From contig NZ_BCYP01000015.1 of NCBI RefSeq assembly GCF_001598255.1, forward strand, positions 1 through 40,524: a DNA stretch of 40,524 bases, in the 5' to 3' direction. The stretch's first letter is position 1, and the number at the start of each line of letters is the position of its first letter. The position numbers were made by a program, and so were the translations under genes. This stretch comes from Mitsuaria chitosanitabida ATCC BAA-476 = NBRC 102408. GTDB lineage: Bacteria; Pseudomonadota; Gammaproteobacteria; Burkholderiales; Burkholderiaceae_C. The notes below the pieces were generated by a model, which saw only the letters and a list, made by a program, of their open reading frames with translations, was not told where the DNA came from and did not search any database. Shown here in pieces: positions 1 through 9,600 of the stretch.

Positions 1-91
1 CCGTGCTCCGTGCTCCGTGCTCCGTGCTCCGTGCTCCGTGCTCCGTGCTCCGTGCTCCGTGCTCCGTGCTCCGTGCTCCGTGCTCCGTGCT
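1..91. repeat. Heptanucleotide tandem repeat (CCGTGCT)13
   Basis: Thirteen perfect head-to-tail copies of CCGTGCT run from the first base of the window to position 91, where the sequence breaks into unrelated DNA. The array is cut by the window edge, so its true copy number is unknown. Because the unit is 7 bp, it stays open in all three forward frames (repeating Arg-Ala-Pro-Cys-Ser-Val-Leu), but no start signal or gene is attached to it here. It lies beyond the 3' end of the CzcE-like gene. Confidence 0.95.
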
Positions 92-144
92 ATCAGAAAT
101 CAGCGTGCAGCACGCAGGGTTCGGGGTTGGAAACGTTCCGGAAA

Positions 145-164
145 CTCGGCGCGCCAGCGCCGAG
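145..164 (-). terminator. Hairpin downstream of the czcE-like gene
   Basis: A perfect 8-bp stem (CTCGGCGC / GCGCCGAG) with a 4-base loop lies about 58 bases past the stop codon of the minus-strand gene that ends at 222. Read on the minus strand it is followed by TTTCC, a short and weak T-tract. It could be a factor-independent terminator, but the poor T-run makes this tentative. Confidence 0.4.
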
Positions 165-221
165 ATACCTTGTACCGAGGCGCCGGAGGCGCCGAGCTGT
201 TGAGCGCCTCGGCGAGTGGCG

Positions 222-569
222 TCAGTTCCCCTCGGCCTCGTTGCGCGACACGTGGACCACGAAGCCCTTGGCGCCGAAGCCGCTCGGCGCGATCTGCGCG
301 AGGTTCACCGCCCGGTGCTGAACCGAATCGAACTTCCAGGTGAACGACTTCCCGCCATCGCGGAACTCCACCGTCTGGCCGCAGTCGATGTTCAGCGAGC
401 CACCGTCCTTGACGTCGACGACCTTGTCCGCCTGGATGCCGGCAGCCGGCACGCCATAGGCGGAACGGCCGTTCATCAGCTGGTCCGCCTGCGGCGCGGC
501 GGCTTGGGCGGCGCCGGCGGCGAGCGTCAGGGTGGCGACGGCGGACAGCAGGGACAGGGATGCTTTCAT
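222..569 (-). CDS. CzcE-like periplasmic metal-resistance protein
   Basis: A 115-residue exported protein. Residues 1-23 form a clear Sec signal peptide ending Ala-Gln-Ala-Ala. The mature part reads like the CzcE family: a conserved block around Val-Val-Asp-Val-Lys-Asp-Gly, then the pattern GQTVEFRDGGKSFTWKFD followed by a loosely conserved beta-rich tail. CzcE of Cupriavidus binds copper in the periplasm and is encoded at the end of the czc cobalt-zinc-cadmium efflux cluster. Here the gene stands alone, with no czc or cop gene in the window, so a metal role is only inferred from the family. The start is supported by GGAG about 8 bases upstream on the minus strand. A hairpin follows the gene. 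Confidence 0.7.
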   Translation of the reverse strand: MKASLSLLSAVATLTLAAGAAQAAAPQADQLMNGRSAYGVPAAGIQADKVVDVKDGGSLNIDCGQTVEFRDGGKSFTWKFDSVQHRAVNLAQIAPSGFGAKGFVVHVSRNEAEGN

Positions 570-675
570 GTGAGGTCTCCAATTCGAGAACGCCGCCTCC
601 GGTGGAGGCCGACAGCACGTTCATCGCGGAGATCACTGTAGAAATCGGCGGCTTCCGGGAATCCCTGCCGATCGA

Positions 676-693
676 TGACAAAGTCGTCATCTG
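676..693. promoter_or_regulatory. Inverted repeat in divergent spacer
   Basis: GATGAC-N6-GTCATC is a perfect 6-bp inverted repeat in the 212-base spacer between the divergent czcE-like gene and the Pro/Ala-rich gene. Its symmetry and position would suit a dimeric regulator, but no regulator gene is nearby. It may be chance. Confidence 0.25.
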
Positions 694-781
694 CGATCCC
701 GGGCATGTCGATTGCCGCGATGCCGATCCGGCCCCGCGGATGGCAAGCGCTGGCCGGACCCTGCCGTGGAGGGACCCCGCC

Positions 782-1189
782 ATGAAGCACATCCAGGTGG
801 TCGTGATCGCGCTGTCCGTGACGGTGGTCGCCGCCGCGGCCATCGCGCAGACGCAGGACGCGCCGCCCAGCTCGGCGGCCAGCCGGCGCCAGTCCGGCAA
901 GGTCGGCCCACCGGTCGACGCGGCGTCGGTGACCGCACCGGCCCCCGTCGTGACGCCGCCCGCGGCCCCCTCACCCCCCTCGTCCGGCGCCCCCTCGCAC
1001 GGCCCCGTGACAGCCCCCGTCACCGAGCACGCGACGGCGGAGCCCCCGCCGCCGGTTCAAGAGACCGCAACCGCCGCCCCCGTCTCCAAGCCGACCACCC
1101 GCACCGGCCGCGCGGCCCGCATGGCCAGCGGCAAGGTCACCGAGGCGCCCGAGCCTCATGGGCTGCCCATCCGCCCCGACCGCAACTGA
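782..1189 (+). CDS. Pro/Ala-rich exported protein of unknown function
   Basis: A 135-residue protein. The ATG at 782 is preceded by GGAGGGA at a good distance and begins a typical signal peptide (MKHIQVVVIALSV, then an Ala-rich stretch ending Ile-Ala-Gln). The rest is low complexity: Pro, Ala, Thr and Val dominate up to about residue 100, followed by a short basic segment (Arg-Thr-Gly-Arg-Ala-Ala-Arg). No domain is recognised; it may be an unstructured periplasmic protein. The frame is open further upstream, but the ribosome-binding site and the signal peptide favour this start. It is divergent from the CzcE-like gene across about 210 bases. Confidence 0.6.
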   Translation: MKHIQVVVIALSVTVVAAAAIAQTQDAPPSSAASRRQSGKVGPPVDAASVTAPAPVVTPPAAPSPPSSGAPSHGPVTAPVTEHATAEPPPPVQETATAAPVSKPTTRTGRAARMASGKVTEAPEPHGLPIRPDRN

Positions 1190-1210
1190 TCGCCCTCGAC
1201 GGCCCCGATC

Positions 1211-2398
1211 TCAGAGCCGCTCGATGATCGTGACGTTGGCCAGTCCACCGCCCTCGCACATGGTCTGCAGGCCGTAGCGGCCGCCGCGCCGCTGGAGCGC
1301 GCTGACCAGCGTCGACATCAGCCGGGTGCCGGACGCCCCCAGCGGATGCCCCAGCGCGATCGCGCCGCCATGGACATTGAGCCGCTCCGGGTCGGCCTCC
1401 AGCGCCTTCAGCCAGGCCAGCGGGACCGAGGCGAAGGCCTCGTTGACCTCGAACAGGTCGATGTCCTCCAAGGCCAGCCCCGCGCGTTGCAATGCACGTC
1501 GCGTCGCCGGGATCGGCGCCTCCAGCATGATCACCGGATCGTGGCCCATCACGCTCAGGTGGTGGATGCGAGCCAGCGGCTCGACGCCGAGCGACTTCAG
1601 CCCGCGCTCGTTGACCACGATCACACCCGACGCGCCATCGCTGATCTGCGAGGCGCTTGCCGCCGTCAGCAGGCCGTCCTTCGGCTGAATCGCCCTGACC
1701 GTGTCGAAGCCCTCCCGCGTCACGTTGAAGCGGATGCCCTCGTCCACGCGATGCGACTCGCCTGGGTCGCCCTGCTCCAGGGTCCGCGTCGCGACGGGAA
1801 CGATCTCGGCGTCGAAGGCGCCGGACCGGGTGGCCTCGATCGCGCGCAGGTGGCTCCGATACGCGTAGTCATCGAGCACCTCCCGCGTCAGGCCGTACGC
1901 GCGAGCGATGTGCTCGGCCCCGGAGAACTGGCTGAACGTCACGCCCGGGTAGCGCCGCGTCATCTCGTCGCTGACGTAGGAGCCGAAGCCATGCTGGGCG
2001 GGCAGTGTCGCCGGCAGTCCCATGGGCACGCGGCTCATGCTCTCGACACCGGCCGCGATGACCGCGTCCATCGTGCCCGACATGACCGCCTGCGCGGCGA
2101 AATGCAGCGCCTGCTGCGAGGATCCGCACTGGCGATCGATCGAGGTACCGGGCACCGACTCCGGCAGCACCGAGGAAAGCACCGCGTTGCGGGCGACGTT
2201 GAAGGACTGCTGACCGGCCTGGCCGACGCAGCCCATCACCACGTCGTCGATGGCCGCGGGATCGATGCCGGATCGCGCGACCAGCGCATTGATCATCTGT
2301 CCGGCCAGATCGGCCGGATGCCAGCCCGACAGCCGGCCGTTGCGGCGTCCGGCCGCGGTGCGCGCAACGGCGACGATGTAGGCCTGAGGGGTCGTCAT
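1211..2398 (-). CDS. Thiolase (acetyl-CoA C-acyltransferase family)
   Basis: A 395-residue thiolase, the usual family length. Thiolases use two cysteines and a histidine either to condense two acyl-CoA molecules or to cleave 3-ketoacyl-CoA in fatty-acid oxidation. All three are visible: the acyl-accepting Cys91 in DRQCGSSQQ, His351 in GHPLGASGTR and the base Cys381 in MCEGGGLANV. The start at 2398 is chosen because AGGAGA lies 6-12 bases upstream; the frame extends another 33 codons but that part has no coding character. Degradative FadA-type and biosynthetic PhaA-type enzymes cannot be told apart with confidence. The gene is not next to other beta-oxidation genes; it is divergent from a HAD phosphatase. 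Confidence 0.9.
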   Translation of the reverse strand: MTTPQAYIVAVARTAAGRRNGRLSGWHPADLAGQMINALVARSGIDPAAIDDVVMGCVGQAGQQSFNVARNAVLSSVLPESVPGTSIDRQCGSSQQALHFAAQAVMSGTMDAVIAAGVESMSRVPMGLPATLPAQHGFGSYVSDEMTRRYPGVTFSQFSGAEHIARAYGLTREVLDDYAYRSHLRAIEATRSGAFDAEIVPVATRTLEQGDPGESHRVDEGIRFNVTREGFDTVRAIQPKDGLLTAASASQISDGASGVIVVNERGLKSLGVEPLARIHHLSVMGHDPVIMLEAPIPATRRALQRAGLALEDIDLFEVNEAFASVPLAWLKALEADPERLNVHGGAIALGHPLGASGTRLMSTLVSALQRRGGRYGLQTMCEGGGLANVTIIERL

Positions 2399-2612
2399 GG
2401 CAGTCTCCTGGGGGTCATCGTGGCGAGGTCCGGTCCTCGCGGACCCGATCGGCCGAGCATAGGCCCGCACCCCGGCCGCGTGCTTAGGGACCGACACCGA
2501 GACGACCGGTCATGCGGACCGGCCCTCGCCCGCGAGGATCACGCGGCTCGGTACACTGCGCCGCTCGTGCCCGCCGACGTCTGGCATGGCGGCCCGCCCT
2601 CGCCTTCGGCGC

Positions 2613-3311
2613 ATGAAGCATCAGCTCTTCCTCCTCGACCTCGACGACACCCTCCTGGACTTCCGCGCGTCCGAGCGGCTCGCGTTCACGCGCACGCTGG
2701 GCGGGCTCGGCGTCACGCGCGTGCCGGATGCGCTGTTCACCGACTACCAGGCGATCAACCTCGATCTGTGGCGCCGCTTCGAGCAGGGACTCGTGGCCAA
2801 GGACGTGCTCAAGGTGGCGCGCTTCCGGCTCACGTTCGAGCGGCATGGCCTGGATCTGGATGCCGAGCGGGCGAGCTTGCTCTACCTCGACGGCCTGGCC
2901 GACAGCGTCGTGCTGATCGAGGGCGCGCTGCAGACCTGCGCCGAGCTGGCCGCCATCGGCGAGGTCGGCATCATCACCAATGGCATCGAAGCCATCCAGC
3001 ACCGCCGCATCCACAGCGCCGGACTGGCCGGGCACGTCGCCTTCGTGGCGACCTCGGAGGCCTGTGGCCATGCCAAGCCGGACGTGCGCTTCTTCGAGTT
3101 CGCGGCCGCCAAGGCGCGCGCCTTCGACAAGGCCTCGACGGTGATCGTCGGCGACCGTCTGGATGCGGACATCCTCGGCGCGAATCGTTTCGGGATCGAC
3201 AGCTGCTGGTTCAACCCGCACGGCCTCGCGAACGAGACCGAGGCCCGGCCGACCTGCGAGATCGACCGCCTCGCGCAGCTGCTGCCGGCGCTGCGCGAGT
3301 CGCGGGGCTGA
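2613..3311 (+). CDS. HAD-family phosphatase, YjjG-like nucleotidase
   Basis: A 232-residue haloacid dehalogenase-superfamily hydrolase. Motif I is FLLDLDDTLLDF with the nucleophile Asp9 and the acid Asp11. Motif II is the Thr in GIITNGIE, motif III the Lys in CGHAKPD, and motif IV is VGDRLDADILGANRFG. The cap domain is alpha-helical (subfamily I). The whole pattern, especially TNGI, the late GDxLxxDI block and the CWFNP ending, fits the YjjG family, which dephosphorylates non-canonical pyrimidine nucleotides. The ATG at 2613 is preferred over an upstream ATG at 2586 because it places motif I at the usual distance from the N-terminus. It converges with the next gene with a 13-base gap. Confidence 0.85.
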   Translation: MKHQLFLLDLDDTLLDFRASERLAFTRTLGGLGVTRVPDALFTDYQAINLDLWRRFEQGLVAKDVLKVARFRLTFERHGLDLDAERASLLYLDGLADSVVLIEGALQTCAELAAIGEVGIITNGIEAIQHRRIHSAGLAGHVAFVATSEACGHAKPDVRFFEFAAAKARAFDKASTVIVGDRLDADILGANRFGIDSCWFNPHGLANETEARPTCEIDRLAQLLPALRESRG

Positions 3312-3324
3312 GGCCGCGAAGCAC

Positions 3325-4080
3325 TCAGTGGCCCGGCGCGCCCCGGAACGCATGCATCATGCAGCCGTAGTCCGACAGCGACATCAGGTCGAGCGCCTTG
3401 CGATTGGCGTCGATGCGCGCGAGGTCCGGGATCTCCTGCGCCTCGACGCCGCCCTTGGCCCAGTCGCGCTGCGTGCCGTAGGGCTGCGGCTCCTTGAACT
3501 TCACCGCGACGCGGTCGCTCAACTGGGACAGGTCCTGCGGGTTGACCTCGCCGGCCTCGTGTCGGCGCTGGAACTGCGCGAGCGCGCTGCGCTGAAACTC
3601 CGGCTCGGTGTCGGCGTGGTGGACCAGCAGCCACAGCAGATGCAGGCCGCCCTCGCCGATCTGATCGGCGGTCGGGAAGCCGTCCTTCTCGAACCACCGC
3701 GTCATCCAGCGCAGGTTCTCCGCATCGAGACGCACCACGAGCTTGTTGGACGAAGGGCTGAAATGCTCGGCCAGCATGCGCCGGCGGGCGGCCTGCTCCT
3801 CGTCGAATCGGGACTGCAGCTCGGCCACCAGATCGGGACGGGTCAGCGTGCGACGGGCATCGCGCTCCTTGACCGCGACCGGCCCCTGGTCCGCATGCGC
3901 CTTCATCCAGTCCGAGGCGCCCGGGCAGCGCTCGCGCCAACTGGGCGTCGGGTTCCCCTGCGCGACCGCGGGCGGCGCCACGGATTGCAGGACCAGGAAC
4001 GGGAACGTCAAGGGAACCGCCATCAGGCCGATTCGGCGGGAGAGACCGCGAAACACGCGGATGGAGAGCTCGCTGCGCAT
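3325..4080 (-). CDS. DUF6624-like exported protein
   Basis: A 251-residue protein with an N-terminal hydrophobic signal (residues about 14-41, ending Ala-Val-Ala-Gln). The rest looks like DUF6624: a region with LQSRFDEEQAARRRML, then a segment containing Leu-Asp-Ala-Glu-Asn and Lys-Asp-Gly-Phe-Pro, then Leu-Leu-Val-His-His-Ala-Asp, and an ending with Asp-Arg-Val-Ala-Val-Lys and Pro-Tyr-Gly-Thr-Gln. The family has no established function. The positively charged N-terminus and hydrophobic core predict export. It converges with the HAD phosphatase gene and is divergent from the esterase gene. Confidence 0.7.
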   Translation of the reverse strand: MRSELSIRVFRGLSRRIGLMAVPLTFPFLVLQSVAPPAVAQGNPTPSWRERCPGASDWMKAHADQGPVAVKERDARRTLTRPDLVAELQSRFDEEQAARRRMLAEHFSPSSNKLVVRLDAENLRWMTRWFEKDGFPTADQIGEGGLHLLWLLVHHADTEPEFQRSALAQFQRRHEAGEVNPQDLSQLSDRVAVKFKEPQPYGTQRDWAKGGVEAQEIPDLARIDANRKALDLMSLSDYGCMMHAFRGAPGH

Positions 4081-4154
4081 GGGGCGGCACTGTAACCCGC
4101 GTAACCGAGACCGCCGGTGTGACGACCGTCATTCGATCGGACACTCGCCGGCCC

Positions 4155-5156
4155 ATGGATTCACTCGATTCCGCACGAATGATTCACCGCCGACACCTGC
4201 TCGGCGCGGCGCTGGCGCCGCTGCTCACGCCCTCCTCGCCGTCATTCGCGGCGCCCGCCTTGCCGGAGGCCTCGGGGCCTTACGCGCTGCCCAACACCTG
4301 GGTGCACCCCCTGCCCGACCCGGTGAGCGGCCGCCGCTATGAGGTCTGGATCGATCTGCCGCCCGGCGCCTCCGCGCCGGGCACGACCACGGGGAACGGC
4401 ACGGCTGCGACCGCGGCGAAGGCGCAGTCGGCGCTTCGACCGGCGGTGTTCGTGACCGACGCCCCCTATGCATTTCCGCTGGTGCGGGCGCTGCGCAATC
4501 GGGTCGGACAGCGGGGGCAGAACCTGGCGGACTTCGTCCTGGTCGGACTTGCCGGACCCGCGGACGAATCGGCAGTGGACATGCGCTCGCGCGACTACAC
4601 GCCGACCGATCCCCTGACCAAGCCGAATCGCCCGGCGAATCGCTACGGCGCGCCGCGCTATGGGGGCGGCGACGCCTACCTGAAGTACATCGCCGAGGTC
4701 GTGGTGCCCGCAGTGTCCGAGCGTTATCACCTCGATCCCGATCGGCGGGTGATCCTCGGTCATTCGTATGGCGCGCTCTTCGCGTCGCAAGTGCTGTTCA
4801 GCCGGCCGGCGCTGTTCAGCCACTACATCCTCGGCAGCCCCTCGCTCTGGTTCGACGAGCGGGAGATGTTCAAGCGGGAAGCCGCGTACGCGCAACGCCA
4901 CCAGGACCTCGCCGCGCATGTCTTCCAGTACGTCGGCGCGTACGAGGCCGTGGCCCCGGGCCCGCGATTCAACAAGGAGAACGACCTGGTCGCCGACGCG
5001 CTGCGATTCCAGGCGGCCTTGAGGAAGCGCCGCTACCGCTCCTTGCGCGTCGACAGTCATGTGCTCGCCGGCGAGGATCACCTCACCGTGGCGCCAGCGG
5101 GCGCGACCCTGGGCCTGTTGTGGGCGCTGCCCGGACGCGGGCCTTACGAGGCCTGA
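4155..5156 (+). CDS. Exported esterase-family alpha/beta hydrolase
   Basis: A 333-residue hydrolase of the esterase-D/Fes/IroE-like family. An Arg-Arg followed by a hydrophobic stretch (HRRHLLGAALAPLL) and an Ala-rich cleavage region resembles a Tat- or Sec-type signal. The nucleophile elbow is GHSYGALF with Ser204. A late His in GEDHLTVAP is the likely third triad member, and an acid lies between them. Relatives include siderophore esterases, but no siderophore genes are nearby, so the substrate is unknown. Possible starts are GTG 4119, ATG 4155 and ATG 4179; none has a strong ribosome-binding site, and 4155 is a compromise. A second, unrelated alpha/beta hydrolase follows 136 bases downstream on the same strand. 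Confidence 0.75.
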   Translation: MDSLDSARMIHRRHLLGAALAPLLTPSSPSFAAPALPEASGPYALPNTWVHPLPDPVSGRRYEVWIDLPPGASAPGTTTGNGTAATAAKAQSALRPAVFVTDAPYAFPLVRALRNRVGQRGQNLADFVLVGLAGPADESAVDMRSRDYTPTDPLTKPNRPANRYGAPRYGGGDAYLKYIAEVVVPAVSERYHLDPDRRVILGHSYGALFASQVLFSRPALFSHYILGSPSLWFDEREMFKREAAYAQRHQDLAAHVFQYVGAYEAVAPGPRFNKENDLVADALRFQAALRKRRYRSLRVDSHVLAGEDHLTVAPAGATLGLLWALPGRGPYEA

Positions 5157-5292
5157 GGACGGATCCCCGCTTCGTCCGCCGGACCGGCATCTCGTCAGCG
5201 CCCGGCGACGGTGCATCTCCTGGCGCTCGCGCCCCTCGGTGCCGGTGACGACACTCCCGCGGTTTCGCCCAACCGGATCTCGAGGGAGAGCA

Positions 5293-6624
5293 ATGAAATC
5301 ACTGGCCCTGTTGCCGCTGTGCGGTCTGATCGTCCTGGCGCCGCTTGTCGCGCATGCCGCATCCCCCCACCACTGCCTGGTCGGCGCCTATCGCATGGCC
5401 GACGGCAGCAGCCTGGACCTCGCGCCGTCCCGGGGCGACACCTTGCGCTGGACCCGGTTCTCGGGAGAGACCGGGCGGCTGACGCCGCAAGCGGACGGAT
5501 CCTGGCGCGGCAGCATCGGCTGGACCGACCGCCCCGCCGCCGCCACCTTGAGCGCGGCCGACTGCGAGACGGGCGAGATCACGTTCGGAGGCCTGCAGGG
5601 ACGACGCCTCGCCTTCGACATCACGGAGACGAGCTTCGATGCCGGGGGCGTGAAGCTCGCCGGGCGGCTGGTGCTGCCCAAGGGCGCCGGCCGTGTGCCC
5701 ATCGTCGTGATCGTCCAGGGGTCGGAGGCGGACGCCGCGCGCGAGGTCGTCGGGATGCAACGGTCGTTCCCCGCGGAAGGCATCGGCGCCTTCGTCTACG
5801 ACAAGCGGGGCACCGGCGACTCCGGTGGCGCCTACACGCAGGACATGGCGCTGCTCGCGGACGACGCCGTGATGGCGATGAAGGAGGCGCGCCGCCTCGC
5901 CGGTGATCGTGCCGGCCGTGTCGGCTATCAGGGGGGCAGCCAGGGCGGCTGGGTCGTGCCGCTGGCCGCGAATCGTGCCCCGGTGGACTTCGCCATCGTC
6001 AGCTTCGGCCTGACCGTGTCCATGCTGGAGCAGGACCGGCAGGCCGTCCTGTCCGACATGCGCCAGAACGGCCATTCGGCACAGGACACGGAGAAGGCGC
6101 TCGCGCTCGACAGCGCCGGCCAGCGGGTGCTCGAGTCACGCGGCAAGGACGGCTACGAGGCCTTCGACGCGCTGCGTCGCGAGTACCGCTCGGAGCCCTG
6201 GTTCAAGGATGTCCGCGGCAACCTGCTGCATCTGGTGCTGCCGCTGGACAAGCAGCAGATCGACGAGGGCATGGCGACGAAGTACAACTTCGCGGTCTCG
6301 TTCCGATACGACCCGATGCCGACGCTGCGGACGTCGACGACGCCACAGCTGTGGGTGCTGGCCGCGGACGACGTGGTGGCGCCCAGCGCCGGGTCGGCGG
6401 CGGACATCCGCGCGCTGATGGCCGAGGGCAAGCCCTACGCCCTCGCGGTGTACCCGCGCACGGGGCACGGCATGGTGCAGTTCGAGCTCGGTCCCGACGG
6501 GAAGCGCGTGTCGATCCGACTCCCCGAGGGCTACTTCCCGATGATGCGGGACTTCATCCGCGACGGCAGGATCGCGACGCGCTACGGCGACGCGAGCGTG
6601 GCGCCCTTCCCCGGGACGAAATGA
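5293..6624 (+). CDS. Exported alpha/beta hydrolase (dienelactone hydrolase/S9-like)
   Basis: A 443-residue secreted hydrolase. The start has GAGGGAGAG just upstream and a signal peptide (MKSLALLPLCGLIVLAPLV, ending Ala-His-Ala-Ala). An N-terminal beta-rich domain of about 110 residues precedes the alpha/beta hydrolase fold. Visible marks are VIVQGSEADAA after strand 3, YDKRGTGDSGG, the nucleophile elbow GYQGGSQGGW with Ser216, a probable Asp in VLAADDVVAP and His in YPRTGHGMVQFE. The layout resembles proteins annotated as dienelactone hydrolase or prolyl-oligopeptidase-like in related bacteria. The substrate cannot be told from sequence. It converges with the histidine kinase gene. Confidence 0.8.
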   Translation: MKSLALLPLCGLIVLAPLVAHAASPHHCLVGAYRMADGSSLDLAPSRGDTLRWTRFSGETGRLTPQADGSWRGSIGWTDRPAAATLSAADCETGEITFGGLQGRRLAFDITETSFDAGGVKLAGRLVLPKGAGRVPIVVIVQGSEADAAREVVGMQRSFPAEGIGAFVYDKRGTGDSGGAYTQDMALLADDAVMAMKEARRLAGDRAGRVGYQGGSQGGWVVPLAANRAPVDFAIVSFGLTVSMLEQDRQAVLSDMRQNGHSAQDTEKALALDSAGQRVLESRGKDGYEAFDALRREYRSEPWFKDVRGNLLHLVLPLDKQQIDEGMATKYNFAVSFRYDPMPTLRTSTTPQLWVLAADDVVAPSAGSAADIRALMAEGKPYALAVYPRTGHGMVQFELGPDGKRVSIRLPEGYFPMMRDFIRDGRIATRYGDASVAPFPGTK

Positions 6625-6673
6625 TCACGAAGTGACCGCCGGCGCGCACGATGCCGTGCCGCCTTGACCGGGT

Positions 6674-9600
6674 TCAGCCGCGCTCCACCGCATGGGGGAC
6701 CACCACCGTGACACGGGTGGCCTGACCCGGGGTGCTCTCGATCGTGACAAGCATCCCCGCCTGGGTCGCGCGGCTCTGCATGCCGGGCAGGCCCCAATGG
6801 CCGCGGCGGCTTCCCGTGGCGAAGACCTCCTCGGGGATGCCGACGCCGTCGTCCTCGACCCGCACGGTGAAGTCCTTCGCCGCGTAGTCGATGGACACCG
6901 CCACCCGCGTCCCTTGCGAGTGCTGGTAGGCGTTGAACAGGGCTTCCCGGACGATGAGGCCCAGCTGGTCCCGGATCCCGGGCGGCAAGGCGCGGGAGTT
7001 CCCGTGGACGGTGAGGTCGAAGCGCATGCCGTGATGGCGGGACAGGTCCTCGCCCAGCGGCCCCAGCATCTGCTCGAGCGGGCCGGCCGCCGGCGGGCGA
7101 TGCAGGTCGGAGATCCGGTCGCGCCCTTCCACGAGCAAGCCGTCGGCGACCTCCATCAGGTGATGCAGCTCCTCGCTGGTCCGGGAGGGCTCCTGCCGGA
7201 TCGCGGCACGGGCCACCGCCTGCAGGCGCAGGACCAGGCCGAGGAAGCCCTGGAGCAGCGTGTCGTGCAGATCCTGCGCCACGCGGACCCGTTCCTCCAG
7301 CCGGGCGCGGAGGCGGTCCTGCTCGACGCGTGCCCTCGCCCGCGTGCGCCAGCGGACCAGCAGCCCCACCGCGATCAGCGCGGCCAGCCCGAGCGCCACG
7401 CGGACCTCGGCGCGCTCCGTGATGCGGGGCTCGATCCTGATGTCCACGACGGCGGGCTGCGTGCCCCAGACGCCGTCCTCGTTGCAGGCCAGCACCTCGA
7501 AGCGATAGCTTCCGGGTCCCAGGTTGGTATAGAACGCGCTGCGTCGCGTGCCCGCCTCGTGCCAGGTCTTGTCCAGCCCGACAAGGCGGTAGCGGAAGCG
7601 GATCCGCTCGGGGATCGCCAGGTTGGTCGCGGTGTAGACGACGGTCAGATCGCGCGTGCCGGGCGGCAGCACCAGGCTGCCTTGCAAGCGCCTGAACGCG
7701 TCCTGCGACGTCTCGACGCGCTGCACGTCGACCTGGGGCGCCTGGTCGTTCCGGCGCAGCGAGGACGGGTCCAGCGTCACCACGCCATTGGTCGATGAAA
7801 ACCACAGGCGCCCGTCCGGCGTCTGCATCGCGGTACCCAGCGGCCAGGCCTGCTCCGAGAAGGCCGGCAGGCCATCGAGCGTGTCGTAGCGCGTGACGGC
7901 GGCCCGATAGGTGGCATCGCCCAGGGCCCGCGCGACCTCCTTCGCCGCGATGCGGGTGATGCCGGTGAGCCCGTTGAGCCAGAGCTCACCGCTGGCGGTC
8001 TCGACGATGCCGGTGATGCCTTCGAGATCGCCGCCGTCCTGCACGTGGATGGCGGGCATGCCTGGCAGGTCCAGTCGCTGGAGGCCGGTCTCCCCGCCGG
8101 CCCACACATGCGATCCCCGGGCGGTGATGGCCTTGACGGTACCGACGCGCAGGCCGTCCTGCGCGGTGAGCATCTTGAGCTCGTCGCCTCGCACGCGGAG
8201 CAGGCGCCCGCCCAGGTAGCCCAGCCACACGGTCCCGCCGGGATCGCTGCCCACGCTGACCGGCGGCTCCCGGGGCACACCGGGACGCTGGTGGAATCGC
8301 TCCCACTGGCCGTGGTCGTAGCGGAAGAAGCCCAGGCCGTTCGTGACCATCCACACCACGCCGTGGACGTCCACATGCAGGTTGATGATGGAGAAGTTCC
8401 AGTGGGGGACACCCGGCGGCGACAGCAGCATCGGCTTGCCGCTCTTCCATTCACGCAGCCCGCTTCGATAGCCCAGCCATCGGGTGCCGTCGGCGCCCAT
8501 GGCGATGTAGGTGGGCGTTCCGTCGACGCCGTTGTCGATCCGTTCCAGACCGGCGCCCAGGCGGAAGAGGCCCTGCTCGGTCGCCGAGAACCAGGGGACG
8601 CCGGCCGCGTCGACGGCCATCGAGACCGCGGCGGGGGCCTCGGGGAACGGCACCTGCGTGAGGCGCGTCGCGCGGTAGCGGTCCAGGCCGGCGTTCGTGC
8701 CGACCCAGACGCTGCCCTCGCGGTCCTGGAACATGCGCAGGGTGTAGTAGCCCGAGACGCCACCGGTCGACGGGGAGACGCGGTCGGCGGCCTCGATCTT
8801 CAGCGGGCCCGCGGCGGGTGGCTTGACGCGCACCAGTCCATTCCCGGCGCCGTACCAGAGATGGCCCTGGGCATCGAAGAAGGGATTGGAGAGACCGCCG
8901 GGCACCGGCCGCCAGCCGGAGAGATCGCCCCAGTCGCCGCCGGCCGGTGGCACGGCGGGCAGCCGCAGGATGCCGCGCTCCTGGGCGCTGTCGACCACCC
9001 AGACGCGCCCGTCGGGGGCCACCACCAGGCCCGGGAAGCTCACGTTCTTCACCGGCACCGGCATGAAACGCGCACTCTTCGGCGATCGGACGAACAGGCC
9101 CTGGTTCGTGGAGACCCAGACATTGCCGTCGGGATCGATGACCAGATCCATCGGATGGATCGCCGGCAGGTCCGCGAGGCCCTCGTCCTGCCTCGTCCAT
9201 TGACCCTGGGCGAAGCGCAGGACCCGGGATCCGTCGACGACCCAGGTGGCGCCATCCCGGCCAAGCGCGAGGCGGCGCGTGGTGGCCGTGCTGAAGGGCT
9301 CCTGACGATCGACCCGCAGGATGCGCCCGGCCTTCACCAGCGCCACGCCGCCCTCGACGAATCCCACCCACAGCGAGTTGTCCGGCATCGCCAGCAACGC
9401 ATGCACGCCACGGGCCGGGAGCTTCTCGCCGGAGAGCGCCTCGAAGCTCTCGAATCGAACCCCGTCGAAGCGCATCAGACCGCTGCTCGTGCCCAGCCAG
9501 AGATAGCCGTCCGTGGTCTGGACGATGGCGAACACATTGCCCGCCAAGCCGTCCTTGGCCGTCCAGGCCGTGTGATGCAGATGGGCGAGGGCCTGGCTCG

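Noticed and set aside
1-343. Three overlapping forward frames beginning in the heptamer array
   Set aside because: They arise because the 7-base repeat is open in every frame; there is no start signal or protein-like sequence beyond the repeat.
100-1023. A 307-codon minus-strand frame spanning the czcE-like and Pro/Ala-rich genes
   Set aside because: It overlaps both better-supported genes and has Arg/Gly/Ala-rich sequence with no motif. The shorter genes have signal peptides and ribosome-binding sites.
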